The notes under the pieces were generated by a model. It did not search any database and was not told where the DNA came from. It worked only from the letters and a program-made list of their open reading frames with translations. A stretch of DNA of 64,000 nt, from positions 2,418,001 through 2,482,000 of the forward strand of contig NZ_CP123923.1 of assembly GCF_030450125.1 (NCBI RefSeq), in the 5' to 3' direction. The DNA comes from Streptomyces sp. WP-1. Its GTDB lineage: Bacteria; Actinomycetota; Actinomycetes; Streptomycetales; Streptomycetaceae. Position numbers and translations under genes: made by a program. Shown here in pieces: positions 30,101 to 38,056 of the stretch. The first letter of the stretch is position 1. Each line of letters opens with the position of its first letter.

Positions 30101-30977
30101 AGGTGAACGAACCCGTGTTCCCCGACATCGACCACGTACCTGCGGGGGAAAGGCTCGTCGCCGAGTAATCACCCGACGGACCCGATGTGCCCGAGGTCGC
30201 CGCCAGGACCACCGTCGCACCGGACGACGCCGCCGCCTTCCGGGAAGGGGTGGCGACACCGGTCACCGCGCCCGGCACGGTGACCTGCCCGGAGAGCGGC
30301 CTCCCTGGGGCGGTACGCACAGGTGTCTGAACCTGGCACTTGCGCAGCTTCGGCGTGGTCAGCGCGCACACAGGCAGCTGGACGAGGTGGAGTCGCGAGG
30401 CGAAGTCACCGCCGAAGGCGTAGCGGAAGGTGGAATCGTCGACGCTCAGGGCGACCTTTCCGCCGCCCGGGCCGGTGCGCCGGAGAGTGAAGAGCACACC
30501 ATGGACGCCGGCCGCCTGCGTGACCTTCTGGTCCAGCACGGTGACCCGAACCCGCTGGGAAGCGGTGAGGGAGGTCGCCTGGGGATGCGCATCCACGCCG
30601 GGGCCGACCAGGACGGGTGTCTTACCGGCCCGTACCTGCGTGGCCTTGGCTGACAGCCGCGTGGAGGCGGCCACGACGGGCAGGGTGACGTCCGCGCTGC
30701 CCGCCACGGGGAGCTTCACCTGGGCGCCGGGAGCGAAGTGCTTGAACGCCTTGGGCGCGCTGACGTGCTTGGGGGCCCGGTGCGTGAAGGGAATGGGCTT
30801 GCCGGAGGACGTCGCGGACACCGAAGCGGGGTCCTTCGTCGGCCCCGACGCCGTGGCCGTACCCGTCGGCAGCAGGCCGGTCACCATCAGCGCGCCGACG
30901 GCGACGAACGCCGTACGCCGCAGCCCCCGAGCGCCTCTGACCGGCCGGCCGGTGCCCCACCCCGTTCTTCGCACCAT
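23922..30977 (-). CDS. Secreted RHS-repeat polymorphic toxin with Hint domain
   Basis: A 2,351-residue exported protein starting at ATG 30977 (the frame runs open to 31055). Residues 1-44 are an Arg-rich signal peptide. An SpvB/TcB-like region follows, with many YD repeats (for example YDAAGNPTSTTDRQ), forming an RHS shell. The RHS core signature (YTDVGARKYDPALGAFISVD to NSDPTGL) ends near residue 1958. A hydrophobic stretch lies at about 2057-2100, then a pretoxin Hint domain (2117-2261: Cys2117, TTANHPFW, HTYYVFAG, VLVHN). The final 90 residues are the variable toxin tip. The putative immunity gene overlaps its end. Confidence 0.93.
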   Translation of the reverse strand: MVRRTGWGTGRPVRGARGLRRTAFVAVGALMVTGLLPTGTATASGPTKDPASVSATSSGKPIPFTHRAPKHVSAPKAFKHFAPGAQVKLPVAGSADVTLPVVAASTRLSAKATQVRAGKTPVLVGPGVDAHPQATSLTASQRVRVTVLDQKVTQAAGVHGVLFTLRRTGPGGGKVALSVDDSTFRYAFGGDFASRLHLVQLPVCALTTPKLRKCQVQTPVRTAPGRPLSGQVTVPGAVTGVATPSRKAAASSGATVVLAATSGTSGPSGDYSATSLSPAGTWSMSGNTGSFTYSYPINVPAAIGGDAPQVALAYDSSSQDARTEATNNQSSWLGDGWTSTDNYIERTYKSCKDDSSSGAPRNDGDECWAGQILTLSLNGTSTEIVYDDATKTFHPAQDDADTKVEELTGTANGTDNKEYFKVTEGGVQYFFGLNRLPGWSDGKDETKSVWTEPVYRAHSGVPACPDGTDFAATSCTLGYRFNLDYAVDTHGNATAWYYSPETGYYGADMKDTAVSYTRGGTLSHIDYGMTASTIYSGTAPEQILFDTAERCIPGTPSGNTCADSQFTVANAAYWPDVPVDLNCASGSTNCTNHGPSFWSRKRLTSITTQIQSGGATKQVDKYSFTQSFPDGGDHAPTLWLDSIQRTGLDTLGGASGSATTPAVSFDPPLQLPNRVGTIPQMPLMYHDRIQSVSSETGAQTTVTYDRPDCSKAPASDPDDPTDAAAQAFASTNTLSCFPAYWTPDGQPAPWMDWFYKYKVTSVVTIDPHNSYQDGTQPELETDYAYKGNPGWHYDDNEVVKAKDRTWGQFRGYPEVDVTTGDPNVFHKTNSAEVHDQKTLTKTYYFLGMNGDTLPGGKARSVPDLTSQDGTTSVADADELAGQSFETDTYTASGGSLAKAVVDVPTIIGPTATRKRSGLPDLTASMVRTAKSLTREAVSYGWRKTETDTFYNTTLGKSTTGMQVQVDDRGETADSGNVAKCTYTRYLTGKADTLVLPAEAITTAQDCSSAGAAPSGTLLSDTRTSYDANGFAYDGDGQQSPALPSIGDATDVQTASAAAGATATAFIDTGVTTYDSYGRVTKATRTPKSSAPDGKSLAQTVFTSYTPATGELPTGSRTVTQVTPGVDCSTVTTSSKDCQLASATLDPARALPTAQTDAAGLLTSLTYDALGRTTGVWLPNEIKANGAPANTTYTYSLSKTAPTVVASNSLLENGSYATSETLYDAMLRPLQAQTTAENSSTTVSDTQYDSHGWTVATDNAYAVSGGPSNSLVSVSQVSIPDTTVTDYDGEGRADLVTEEHDGSKAWTTTTAYTGDKTTVLPPGGGVATTTVTDARGQTTELDQYTSLPTLSGSAATGFTASGGKTSPTTYEYTPTGRQQRITGPDESVWTFDYDLLGRKKSQTDPDAGPSTYKYDDAGNQVATTDARKKELDYTYDLLGRKLTGTDKAESGFEFASWTYDTLRIGLPTSSTRYVQGTTGGYTVATTGYTTLGNPTGTKITLPASESPLPTTYTTTYTYTVRDQLLATQSDPRAQGLNNETVIYDRDTLGNPTATKSSASIYVGGTVYTPDGEPKMVTLGASTNPATINYSYDDQTLRLKERTIDRTQAPGPLVDDTTYTYDAAGNPTSTTDRQSETGNTVTDQQCYTYDTLARLAEAWTANDSCTARPPTSSTLAKGPGAYWQSYRYDAIGNRTQTVDHAIGGSGTDATTTYHDGCTSQCNTTGTQPHTLTATTGGTNPTGFSYDEDGNLRSRTPTTGPGQTLSWGDEGELDELDTTGANPTSTKYVYDADGNQLIRRDPGQTTLFAGDTEIVVNTKVTPATLLGAVRSYSHGGSGSPVAIRSSLSGGGLKYLFSDLHGTATMTMDATTQEVARQQYTPYGQPRGSANTTPWADPTHSYLGKPQDTSTGYTDVGARKYDPALGAFISVDPVLEATDPQELGGYTYAADNPVSNSDPTGLCPADVCGVGVPKGNVVGGSSGTITDGPIDPGNPSAGYCHHGVCGKTHYNTSWGSSSSASPAPGVSCGANRACEENPQRWKRVRAAAARETVQQKVDDFMAVGTIAIIGTPVLFGCAAGAPIIGPECVGGATASASALSGLFSGAPEGVDPGEEPSSSSCLSFDPHTRVLMDGGQTKVIGKIKTGDRVEAADPTNGKLQGPRTVQHVWINHDHDLQDVTIRSKDGHTATLHTTANHPFWDDTTHSWVPAGKLHAGDALNTATDDHAYVVATRPTPGSATRWNLTVQQLHTYYVFAGSTPVLVHNDDGGSGTVFRDGAYRFQIYSNDHGPAHGHLIGPGIKGDGIQIGQNGKPLNSRVQLSRAQQQVIDNNLGSIRKAIRKSMAAYRMNQESGCK

Positions 30978-31301
30978 GCTGTGTGTTCCCCTCCCAGCTC
31001 CGAGCCCGCATCTGTCCGATTGGATGTGAGGGCACGTCAGAGAGGGGCATGTCATGCTCCTGCCCCCCGCAACCGATCACGCTAAGCCCACACATCTCCT
31101 TCACAGGCAAAGGATTCCCTGTGAAACCTCCAAGAGATCATCCGCGTAGGAACTCAAAGTCATCCGCATCCCGCCAATTCGGACCACCTTTGGCTACCGA
31201 GAGTTGGCGGTTGATGGACCACGGTTAATCCGAGGCTCAGAATGCACACCGGCGCGGACCCAAGGGGGGGCCGCCTGAGTCCCGTGAAGGACCCGAACTC
31301 G
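30978..31301. promoter_or_regulatory. Divergent promoter region between two giant secreted-protein genes
   Basis: This 324-base gap separates the starts of the RHS toxin and the LamG protein. It is less GC-rich than its surroundings. It contains the inverted repeat TTCACAGG (31100-31107) and CCTGTGAA (31118-31125) with a 10-base spacer, close to the middle. No gene is supported here. A shared regulator binding this repeat could control both genes. Confidence 0.55.
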
Positions 31302-34300
31302 ATGCCAGCCTTTCGCCCGGCCCTACGGGCGTCCAGACGCCTCAAGTCCAGACCCGTCGCCGTCGCCGTCGCCGCGGCCCTCGCCGCCGGATCGCTGACC
31401 TCGGCAGTGGTGGCCCAGGCGGCGCCGGCCGCCCCCACCAGGTCGCCGCACACGAAGTCCGGCACACCGGGATCTCACCGGGGTCTCAACGCCACCGAGT
31501 CGGCGTCGGCCCGTGCGAAGGCCACGGGCAAGCCGGTGACCATCGATCAGCTCACCGACACGGGAACGGTGGTGGTCGCCAATCCGGACGGCACCTTCAC
31601 CCGTACCGACTCCTCGATGCCGCAGCGCACCCGCCGGGACGGGAAGTGGGTGCCGATCGACACCACGCTGGTACGGCAGTCCGACGGGACCTGGGCCCCC
31701 AAGGCCGCCGTCACGAACGTGGCCTTCTCCGACGGCGGCTCCGGCGCACTGGTCACGATGCGCAGCGGCCAGGACAAGCTGGGCTTCTCCTGGCCGGGCA
31801 CCCTGCCCGCACCGGTGGTCTCCGGCGACACCGCCACCTATCCCGAGGTACTGCCCCAGGTCGACCTCCAGCTGACCGCGGACGCCTCCGGGTACTCCTC
31901 GGTCCTCGTGGTCAAGTCCGCCAAGGCGGCGGCCGATCCACGCCTGCGGCACCTGGCGCTCGGTACCGCGTCGACCGGTGTCAAGCTGGCCACCACGCGC
32001 GACGGCGGGGCGCAGGCCACGGACAAGCACACCGGAAAAACGATTTTCCACAGTGACACCGCGCTGATGTGGGACAGCGCCGGCCAGAAGGCCGGCGACG
32101 CGCCCGCGGGACGCACCAGGACCGTTTCGTCGGCCCGTGCCGAGCACCGCACGGCGGCCGAGGTGGGCAAGCACCGCGCACAGGTGCGGGTCAGCCTCAA
32201 GTCCGGCAAGCAGCTGCTGGGAGTGGACGAAAAGCTGCTCTCCGCCAAGAGCACCACCTACCCGGTCTACATCGACCCCGAGTGGAGCGGCCGCCCGTCC
32301 CAGCTGGACTGGGCGCGGATCTCCGACAACGGGTGGAACGTCTACAACTCGACGTCCACCTCGGGTGCCACCAACGCCCGTGAGGGCTGGGACAACTCCG
32401 CCCCCGGCAACGGCGAACGGGCGCGCACGTACTACCAGATCAACACCGGCGGCATCAAGGGCGCCGTCGTCAGCCACGCCTCGCTGTACGTGAAGCAGCT
32501 CTCCGCCGCCTCCTGCTCCGACACCCCGGCCGCCGTCTACGGCACCGGCCGTCCCGCCGGGTGGAGTTCGTCCTCCCTCTACTGGGGCCACGAGCCCGAC
32601 AAGAGCACCGGCGCGCTCGGCACCAACCCGGTGAGCAAGATGGCCGGTACCTGCCCGGTGACCAACGGCTCCAACTCCTGGGTCAGTCCGCCCTCGCTGG
32701 CGTTCGATGTGACCTCGCGGGCGCAGAGCGCGGCGGCCGGCGGCTGGGCGAGCATGACGCTCATGGTCCAGTCCCCCGACATGAACGACGCCACCCAGTG
32801 GAAGCAGCTCGCCTACGGCGGCGGCGCCACCATGTCGGTCACCTACAGCTACCGGCCCAAGCTCAAGAGCGGCACCGGCACCCCCGCCATCAAGCCGTCC
32901 ACGGTGAGCATGGGCAAGACGATGACCACCACGCACACCCCGACGCTGTCCGCGCGCGCCGTCGACCCCGACCTGGCCGGCGGCAGCGAACTGGTGCGCA
33001 TGGAGTACAACGTCTACAACTCCTCCGGCACGCTGGTCCATCAGGGCTTCGGTCCGAGCACGGATTCGAAGAAACGCGCCCGGTACAACACCAACGGCAG
33101 TGACTGGACCACACCGAGCCTGCCGGACGGCACGTACACCTGGAAGGCCACCGCACAGAACGCGGCCGGCTACTGGGCCGGAACCGGCTCCGGCGTCTGG
33201 ACGAAGACGCAGACGTTCACCGTCGACACCTCCGCGCCACCGGCACCGACGGTGACGTCAAGTCAGTTCCCTGCCAAGCAGATCGGTGCCGCGTACGGCG
33301 ACAAGGGCACCTTCACCCTCACCAACAACCACACCAACAACATCACCGGGTACCTGTTCTCACTGGACGGCACGCTCGGCAACACGGTGTACGGGAGCAG
33401 CGTCACCCACTGGACGACGAGCACGAAGATCACGCCGGGCAAGCCGTACTACGTCACCTCCGACAACGCCTCCGGCACCGGCACCGCGGTCGTCAACGGC
33501 AGCGCCTCCCCCGCCTTCACCCCGGGCACGACGGGCCCGCACACGCTCTACGCCAAGGCAGTGGACCAGGCCGGCTCGACGTCTCTCACCCAGACCTCCT
33601 ACGCCTTCTACGCCGGTACCAGCACCCCGGCGTACGCCTACGGCGACAAGATGGTCAGCGGCTGGACGGCGACCAACGCGGACGGCACGACGACCGCCGT
33701 GCCGGCGGCGACGACCACGACGAAGGGTGGTCAGCTGGTCAGCCAGGCCGCCGGCAGCGGCTACGAGTTCGCCGACGGCTACCAGGCGTTCCTCGGCAAC
33801 AAGAGCACCACCTCCAAGGTCGTCTCAGGCGACAGCGTCACCCTCGGCTTCGACGTCCCGAAGGACGGCCCCTGGAGTTTCGGGGCCAACCTGGCCAAGG
33901 CCAAGGACTACGGCATCTACCGTCTGGTCCTGGACGCGGGCAAGCCCACGCAGTCGACGCTGATCAGCGGGTACGACGCCTACAACTCCTACGTCACCAC
34001 CCAGTTCCTCGACCTCGGCATACCGAAGGACTCCAGCGGTCAGCTGCTCACCCTCAAGCAGGGCGTCCACACCCTGACCCTCACCGTGACCGGCAAGAAC
34101 CCCGGCTCCTCCGGGTTCCAGGCGGGTATCGACGTGCTGCGGCTCGGGCCGGCGCTGACGTGCGCGATCAACACCGCGAGTAGCTGCCTGAACAACACCG
34201 CCACCAGCACCTTCACCACCACGACCAGCACGGCCGACGCCGACGGATCGGGCAACAGCATCAACTCCGCTGACCTGACGAGCACTTCGGGCTGGCAGAG

Positions 34301-37300
34301 TGGCAAGACGGTCACCGTGGACGGTGCCACCGTCACGCTGCCGAAGTTCGGCACCGGCACCTACGACAACATGCTCGCCTCCGGTCAGACGGTCACCCTG
34401 CCGGGCAGCGGCGTGGTGAACACCGGTGACGCGGTGGTCTTCCTCGCCTTCGCCACCGGCGGTGCGGCCAAGGGGGCCGGCGGCACCATCACCTACGCCA
34501 AGAACAACTGCCTGGACGCGAACGGCAACACCGCCGACCAGTCGTACCAGCTGGACACCGTGCCCGACTGGCTCAGCGGACCCGCCGCCGCGGCCTCACT
34601 GAACCTGGTCCACGAGAACCACAAGGACAACACCCAGACCAGCCCGAGCGCCGGCCCGAAGATCTACGCGGTGAGCGTCCCGCTGGCCTGCCCCGGCTCC
34701 GTCGTCAGCAGCATCTCCCTGCCCCTGTTCACCAACGGTGTCCAGGCCGGTCAGCCCGCCCTGCACATCCTCGGCCTCGGCCTGCGTCCGATGAGCGTCA
34801 CCGGCAGCGGGTCGACCGCCCGGCACTGGGTCGGCACCTTCTCCTCGGTCCAGGACACCGCCAAGGTGCAGCAGTCCGGCGGCGGCACCGCGACCGTCAA
34901 CGGGAAGACGCTCCGCATCCCGGCACACGTCAGCATCGGAAACAACGACGACCAGGGGGTCCGCGTTCATCTGTCGAACGCCATGGGAACCACCCCGGTG
35001 ACTTTCGACGCGGCCTCCGTCGCCCCGCAGGACACCACCGCGGGCGGCGCCGCGGCGGCCTCGGCACCGACCCCGCTGGCCTTCGGCGGCAGCGCCTCCG
35101 TCACCATCCCGGCGGGCGGCGACGTCACCAGCGACCCGGTGAAGCTGACCGTCCCGCAGCAGGCGACCCTGCTGGTCAGCGTGCAGGTGCACGGCTCGGT
35201 GCCCGCCATGCCCGGCCACGCCACGGCCCAGACCCCCGTGTGGACCGGCAACGACACGGCCAACCGCACGGGTGACACCGCGGCCGGCAACTTCACCCAG
35301 ACGACGTACACCGGACTGCCGTACCTGGCCGGTATCGACGTCACCACACCCGTCGACGCCCCCACCGGCTCCCTGGTCCTCTACGGCGACCAGAGCGTCA
35401 ACGCCGACACCGGGACGAACGACGGCCGGCACCACCTCGGCGAGGCCATCACCGATGCCATCGTGCAGGACACCAACGGGGACGACTCCGTGGACTACGG
35501 CATCCTCAACGCCGGCACGAACAGTGGCAGTCTGAGCAATAACCTGTTGCCGCAGGGCACGAACAGCGACTTCCCTGTCAACGCCCTCAACCCACTGGAC
35601 CGCAACGTGCTGGCCCAGGGCAACATACGCACCGTTCTCGTGTCCACCGGCGCCACCGACCTGCTCAACTGCACGAGCGATGCCGACACCTGCGCCACGA
35701 ACGTCGAACACGGACTCGCCGCGCTCAACAGTGAGCTGAGTTCTTACTGCACCGACGACGGGCAGGCCTTCATGGACGGCCAGCCGGTGACCCAGAACGC
35801 CAACATCACCGTCTACCTCGCCACCATCCCCCCGTTCACCGCCGCCCACCCGGGCACCGCCACCCAGGAAGCCGCCCGCGAACAGGTCAACGGCTTCCTG
35901 CTCGACAACTACCCGTCGCAGGTCATCGACTTCGCGGCGGCGGTCTCCACGGGCGGCACCGCCACCTCGTCGACCGTGAAGGCGGCCGACCTCTCCGGTG
36001 GGAACCCCTCCGACGGGTACTACACCGACCTCGCAAACCTCTACCTGGCCGACACGAACACCGACGTCGTCGCCATCGCGCCGAACCTGATCGTCCCGCT
36101 CGCCACCGGCAGCGACACCCCCGACAACGAGTGGGAGCTGTCCGCGGACGGCACCGACGCACGCGGGGACAACCCGTTGACCGCGGTCGGCGGCGCGACC
36201 TTCAACGCGGCCGGGCCGGACGCGGTCAACGCCCCCGCCGCCGCCACCTCGTTCGACGGCAGCACCGGGTTCCTGGAGAGCGACCACACCGCCGTCGACA
36301 CCCTCGCCGACTACACCGTCTCCGCCTGGGTGAAGCTCGACTCGGCCGCCGGGGCCGCCACCGCCATCTGTGAGGGAACCAGCCAGCACCAGGCCTTCTA
36401 CCTCGGTTACGACAGGGGCAACCAGGGCTGGATGTTCCAGACGACGACCACGAACGACGACAGTTCCGACTTCCCCACCGCGGAGGGAGACGCCGGCACG
36501 GGGGCCCTGGGCACCTGGACACATCTCCTGGTCACCTACACCGCCCCCGTCGACGGGGACGACACCACCGGCGTGATGTCGATCTACCAGAACGGCACCC
36601 TGATGGGCACCGCCGTCAACTCCACGCCGCAGTACGACTCCTCCATGCCCCTGACCATCGGCGGCTGCGTCAACACCCCTGACGCGACCTCCCCGTACAA
36701 CGCCTTCCCCGGCTCCGTCTCCGACGTCCAGGTCTACCCGTACGCCATGACGGCGAGCGACGCGAGCGCGGGCAGCGTGATGGTGCCCTCCGGGTGGGAC
36801 AAGGGCATGCCCGAGGACGAGTGGAAGCTCTCCCGGGACGGCACGGACACCGCGTCCCTCAACGCGCTCACCCCGGCCGGCAGCGTCGGCTTCGGCACCG
36901 ACGCGCCGAGCGGGCTGTCCGGCAGCACCGCCTTCGACGGCAGCACCGGCTTCCTCAAGAGCAGGCAGAGCGCGGTCGACACACTCGGCGACTACACCGT
37001 CTCCGCCTGGGTCAAGATCAATTCCGCCCTCGGCACCACCGCCGTCTGCCAGGGCACCACACAACACCAGTCCTTCTATCTCTCCTACGACAAACCCAGT
37101 GCCGCCTGGATGTTCCAGACCACGACCACCAACGACGAGAACTCCGACTTCCCCACCGCCGAGGGCGACAGCAACAGCGCGCCGGTCGGCACCTGGACCC
37201 ATCTGGTCGCCACCTTCCGGGCACCGGTCGCCGGCAGCACCACCACCGGCAACATGGCCCTCTACCAGAACGGCACCCTCGTGGGGACCGCCACCAACCT

Positions 37301-37457
37301 CAGCCCCCAGTACGACTCCTCCATGCCCCTGACCATCGGTGGCTGCGTCAACAGCGCCTCCGCCACGACCCCGTACCTGGCGTTCCCCGGCTCCGTGGCC
37401 GACGTCCACGTCTACCCGCGGACGCTGTCGGCGACCGAGGTCGGCGCACTCCACTAG
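31302..37457 (+). CDS. Large secreted DNRLRE/SGNH-like/LamG protein
   Basis: A 2,051-residue exported protein from ATG 31302 (GTG 31284 is an alternative). A signal peptide covers about residues 1-40 (RPVAVAVAAALAAGSL). It continues with a region typical of streptomycete wall-associated proteins (TYPVYIDPEW near residue 322) and a DNRLRE-like beta domain to about 520. Ig/fibronectin-like segments follow. An SGNH-hydrolase-like domain at about 1350-1600 appears degenerate (GDQS in place of GDS). Two near-identical LamG/concanavalin-like domains end the protein (about 1605-1820 and 1830-2051). It probably binds surface glycans and may work with the divergent RHS protein. Confidence 0.88.
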   Translation: MPAFRPALRASRRLKSRPVAVAVAAALAAGSLTSAVVAQAAPAAPTRSPHTKSGTPGSHRGLNATESASARAKATGKPVTIDQLTDTGTVVVANPDGTFTRTDSSMPQRTRRDGKWVPIDTTLVRQSDGTWAPKAAVTNVAFSDGGSGALVTMRSGQDKLGFSWPGTLPAPVVSGDTATYPEVLPQVDLQLTADASGYSSVLVVKSAKAAADPRLRHLALGTASTGVKLATTRDGGAQATDKHTGKTIFHSDTALMWDSAGQKAGDAPAGRTRTVSSARAEHRTAAEVGKHRAQVRVSLKSGKQLLGVDEKLLSAKSTTYPVYIDPEWSGRPSQLDWARISDNGWNVYNSTSTSGATNAREGWDNSAPGNGERARTYYQINTGGIKGAVVSHASLYVKQLSAASCSDTPAAVYGTGRPAGWSSSSLYWGHEPDKSTGALGTNPVSKMAGTCPVTNGSNSWVSPPSLAFDVTSRAQSAAAGGWASMTLMVQSPDMNDATQWKQLAYGGGATMSVTYSYRPKLKSGTGTPAIKPSTVSMGKTMTTTHTPTLSARAVDPDLAGGSELVRMEYNVYNSSGTLVHQGFGPSTDSKKRARYNTNGSDWTTPSLPDGTYTWKATAQNAAGYWAGTGSGVWTKTQTFTVDTSAPPAPTVTSSQFPAKQIGAAYGDKGTFTLTNNHTNNITGYLFSLDGTLGNTVYGSSVTHWTTSTKITPGKPYYVTSDNASGTGTAVVNGSASPAFTPGTTGPHTLYAKAVDQAGSTSLTQTSYAFYAGTSTPAYAYGDKMVSGWTATNADGTTTAVPAATTTTKGGQLVSQAAGSGYEFADGYQAFLGNKSTTSKVVSGDSVTLGFDVPKDGPWSFGANLAKAKDYGIYRLVLDAGKPTQSTLISGYDAYNSYVTTQFLDLGIPKDSSGQLLTLKQGVHTLTLTVTGKNPGSSGFQAGIDVLRLGPALTCAINTASSCLNNTATSTFTTTTSTADADGSGNSINSADLTSTSGWQSGKTVTVDGATVTLPKFGTGTYDNMLASGQTVTLPGSGVVNTGDAVVFLAFATGGAAKGAGGTITYAKNNCLDANGNTADQSYQLDTVPDWLSGPAAAASLNLVHENHKDNTQTSPSAGPKIYAVSVPLACPGSVVSSISLPLFTNGVQAGQPALHILGLGLRPMSVTGSGSTARHWVGTFSSVQDTAKVQQSGGGTATVNGKTLRIPAHVSIGNNDDQGVRVHLSNAMGTTPVTFDAASVAPQDTTAGGAAAASAPTPLAFGGSASVTIPAGGDVTSDPVKLTVPQQATLLVSVQVHGSVPAMPGHATAQTPVWTGNDTANRTGDTAAGNFTQTTYTGLPYLAGIDVTTPVDAPTGSLVLYGDQSVNADTGTNDGRHHLGEAITDAIVQDTNGDDSVDYGILNAGTNSGSLSNNLLPQGTNSDFPVNALNPLDRNVLAQGNIRTVLVSTGATDLLNCTSDADTCATNVEHGLAALNSELSSYCTDDGQAFMDGQPVTQNANITVYLATIPPFTAAHPGTATQEAAREQVNGFLLDNYPSQVIDFAAAVSTGGTATSSTVKAADLSGGNPSDGYYTDLANLYLADTNTDVVAIAPNLIVPLATGSDTPDNEWELSADGTDARGDNPLTAVGGATFNAAGPDAVNAPAAATSFDGSTGFLESDHTAVDTLADYTVSAWVKLDSAAGAATAICEGTSQHQAFYLGYDRGNQGWMFQTTTTNDDSSDFPTAEGDAGTGALGTWTHLLVTYTAPVDGDDTTGVMSIYQNGTLMGTAVNSTPQYDSSMPLTIGGCVNTPDATSPYNAFPGSVSDVQVYPYAMTASDASAGSVMVPSGWDKGMPEDEWKLSRDGTDTASLNALTPAGSVGFGTDAPSGLSGSTAFDGSTGFLKSRQSAVDTLGDYTVSAWVKINSALGTTAVCQGTTQHQSFYLSYDKPSAAWMFQTTTTNDENSDFPTAEGDSNSAPVGTWTHLVATFRAPVAGSTTTGNMALYQNGTLVGTATNLSPQYDSSMPLTIGGCVNSASATTPYLAFPGSVADVHVYPRTLSATEVGALH
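36118..37457 (+). repeat. Tandem duplication of LamG-domain coding sequence
   Basis: Two copies of about 650-670 bases, starting near 36118 (NEWELSADGTD) and 36808 (DEWKLSRDGTD). Long stretches are nearly identical in protein and DNA: SAFDGSTGFL-type, DYTVSAWVK, WMFQTTTTND, SDFPTAEGD, GTWTHL, and QYDSSMPLTIGGCVN. The similarity at silent positions points to a fairly recent duplication or gene conversion. Confidence 0.85.
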
Positions 37458-37471
37458 ATCCAGCACATGCA

Positions 37472-37514
37472 GCGTGGTCCCCGCCGCTCTCGTCCGAAGC
37501 GGCGGGGACCACGC
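37472..37514 (+). terminator. Strong terminator after the LamG gene
   Basis: A perfect 16-base stem, GCGTGGTCCCCGCCGC (37472-37487) and GCGGCGGGGACCACGC (37499-37514), with an 11-base loop, 15 bases past the stop codon. It separates the large gene from the small exported protein gene that follows. Confidence 0.88.
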
Positions 37515-37545
37515 ATGCCAAGCCGAGAAAAAGAGGTCTGTCACC

Positions 37546-37959
37546 ATGCACAAGGGAAAGCTGATCGCGGGCTCCATCCTCGCCATGACCGTCGTCGGCG
37601 TGGTCGCGAGCGTGGAACACAGCGCGCACGCGACGAAGGTCGTCCCCGGCCACGGTCCCGTCTTAGCCACGATGGAACCCGTACCGACATCGGAGGCGAG
37701 CATGTTCAGGGTCTGGGTCGACCAGGAAGGAACCCCGCCGGAGAAGGCCGCCGTCCGGCACGTCACGCGGCTGACCGCCCACACCGGCAACCAGCGGGTC
37801 GGGATATACACCGACTGGGACAGCCGCTTCGCGAGCAGTTACACCGCGCGGGCCGGACAGATCGTCACCGCCTACCGGACCTGGCAGAGCGGCACGGGCC
37901 ACGCCGAGGCGACCGTGTACGCCTCCGACGGACAGGCCATCTCCACCCGACGGTTCTAG
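37546..37959 (+). CDS. Small exported protein of unknown function
   Basis: A 137-residue protein with a signal peptide or N-terminal anchor (KLIAGSILAMTVVGVVASV, about residues 4-23). The mature part has a mixed alpha/beta look with the segments FRVWVDQEGTPPEKAAVRHV, RVGIYTDWDS, and IVTAYRTWQSG; no Cys or known catalytic motif is evident. The ATG at 37546 is preceded by AAGAGG. It lies 31 bases past the LamG-gene terminator and may be expressed independently. I do not recognise the family. Confidence 0.75.
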   Translation: MHKGKLIAGSILAMTVVGVVASVEHSAHATKVVPGHGPVLATMEPVPTSEASMFRVWVDQEGTPPEKAAVRHVTRLTAHTGNQRVGIYTDWDSRFASSYTARAGQIVTAYRTWQSGTGHAEATVYASDGQAISTRRF

Positions 37960-37970
37960 ACGGCACGGAA

Positions 37971-38005
37971 ACGGCCGGTGCCCCCGCACAGTGGGCACCG
38001 GCCGT
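37971..38005. terminator. Bidirectional terminator
   Basis: A perfect 13-base stem, ACGGCCGGTGCCC (37971-37983) and GGGCACCGGCCGT (37993-38005), with a 9-base loop, between the convergent small exported protein gene and the aldehyde dehydrogenase gene. Confidence 0.88.
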
Positions 38006-38056
38006 TCCGCTTCCGACCTGTCCGTGGCAGGTCAGCTCATGGCGACCTGCGGCAGG

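Noticed and set aside
25290..30653. A 1,787-codon open frame on the plus strand opposite the RHS gene
   Set aside because: It is the antisense shadow of the RHS coding sequence produced by high GC at third positions; the composition is Val/Gly/Arg-rich with no domain, while the minus strand encodes clear YD repeats and Hint motifs.
30978..31055. N-terminal extension of the RHS protein to 31055
   Set aside because: The extra 26 residues are Cys-rich and unlike a signal peptide, while the Arg-rich signal sequence begins at the ATG at 30977.
34596..37811. A 1,071-codon open frame opposite the LamG gene
   Set aside because: Val/Gly-rich antisense shadow; the plus strand has a signal peptide, recognised domains and a strong terminator.
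23922..37959. Possible mobile genomic island carrying the RHS/LamG genes
   Set aside because: No integrase, transposase, tRNA or att-like direct repeats were seen at the edges; only the tip and immunity gene look foreign.
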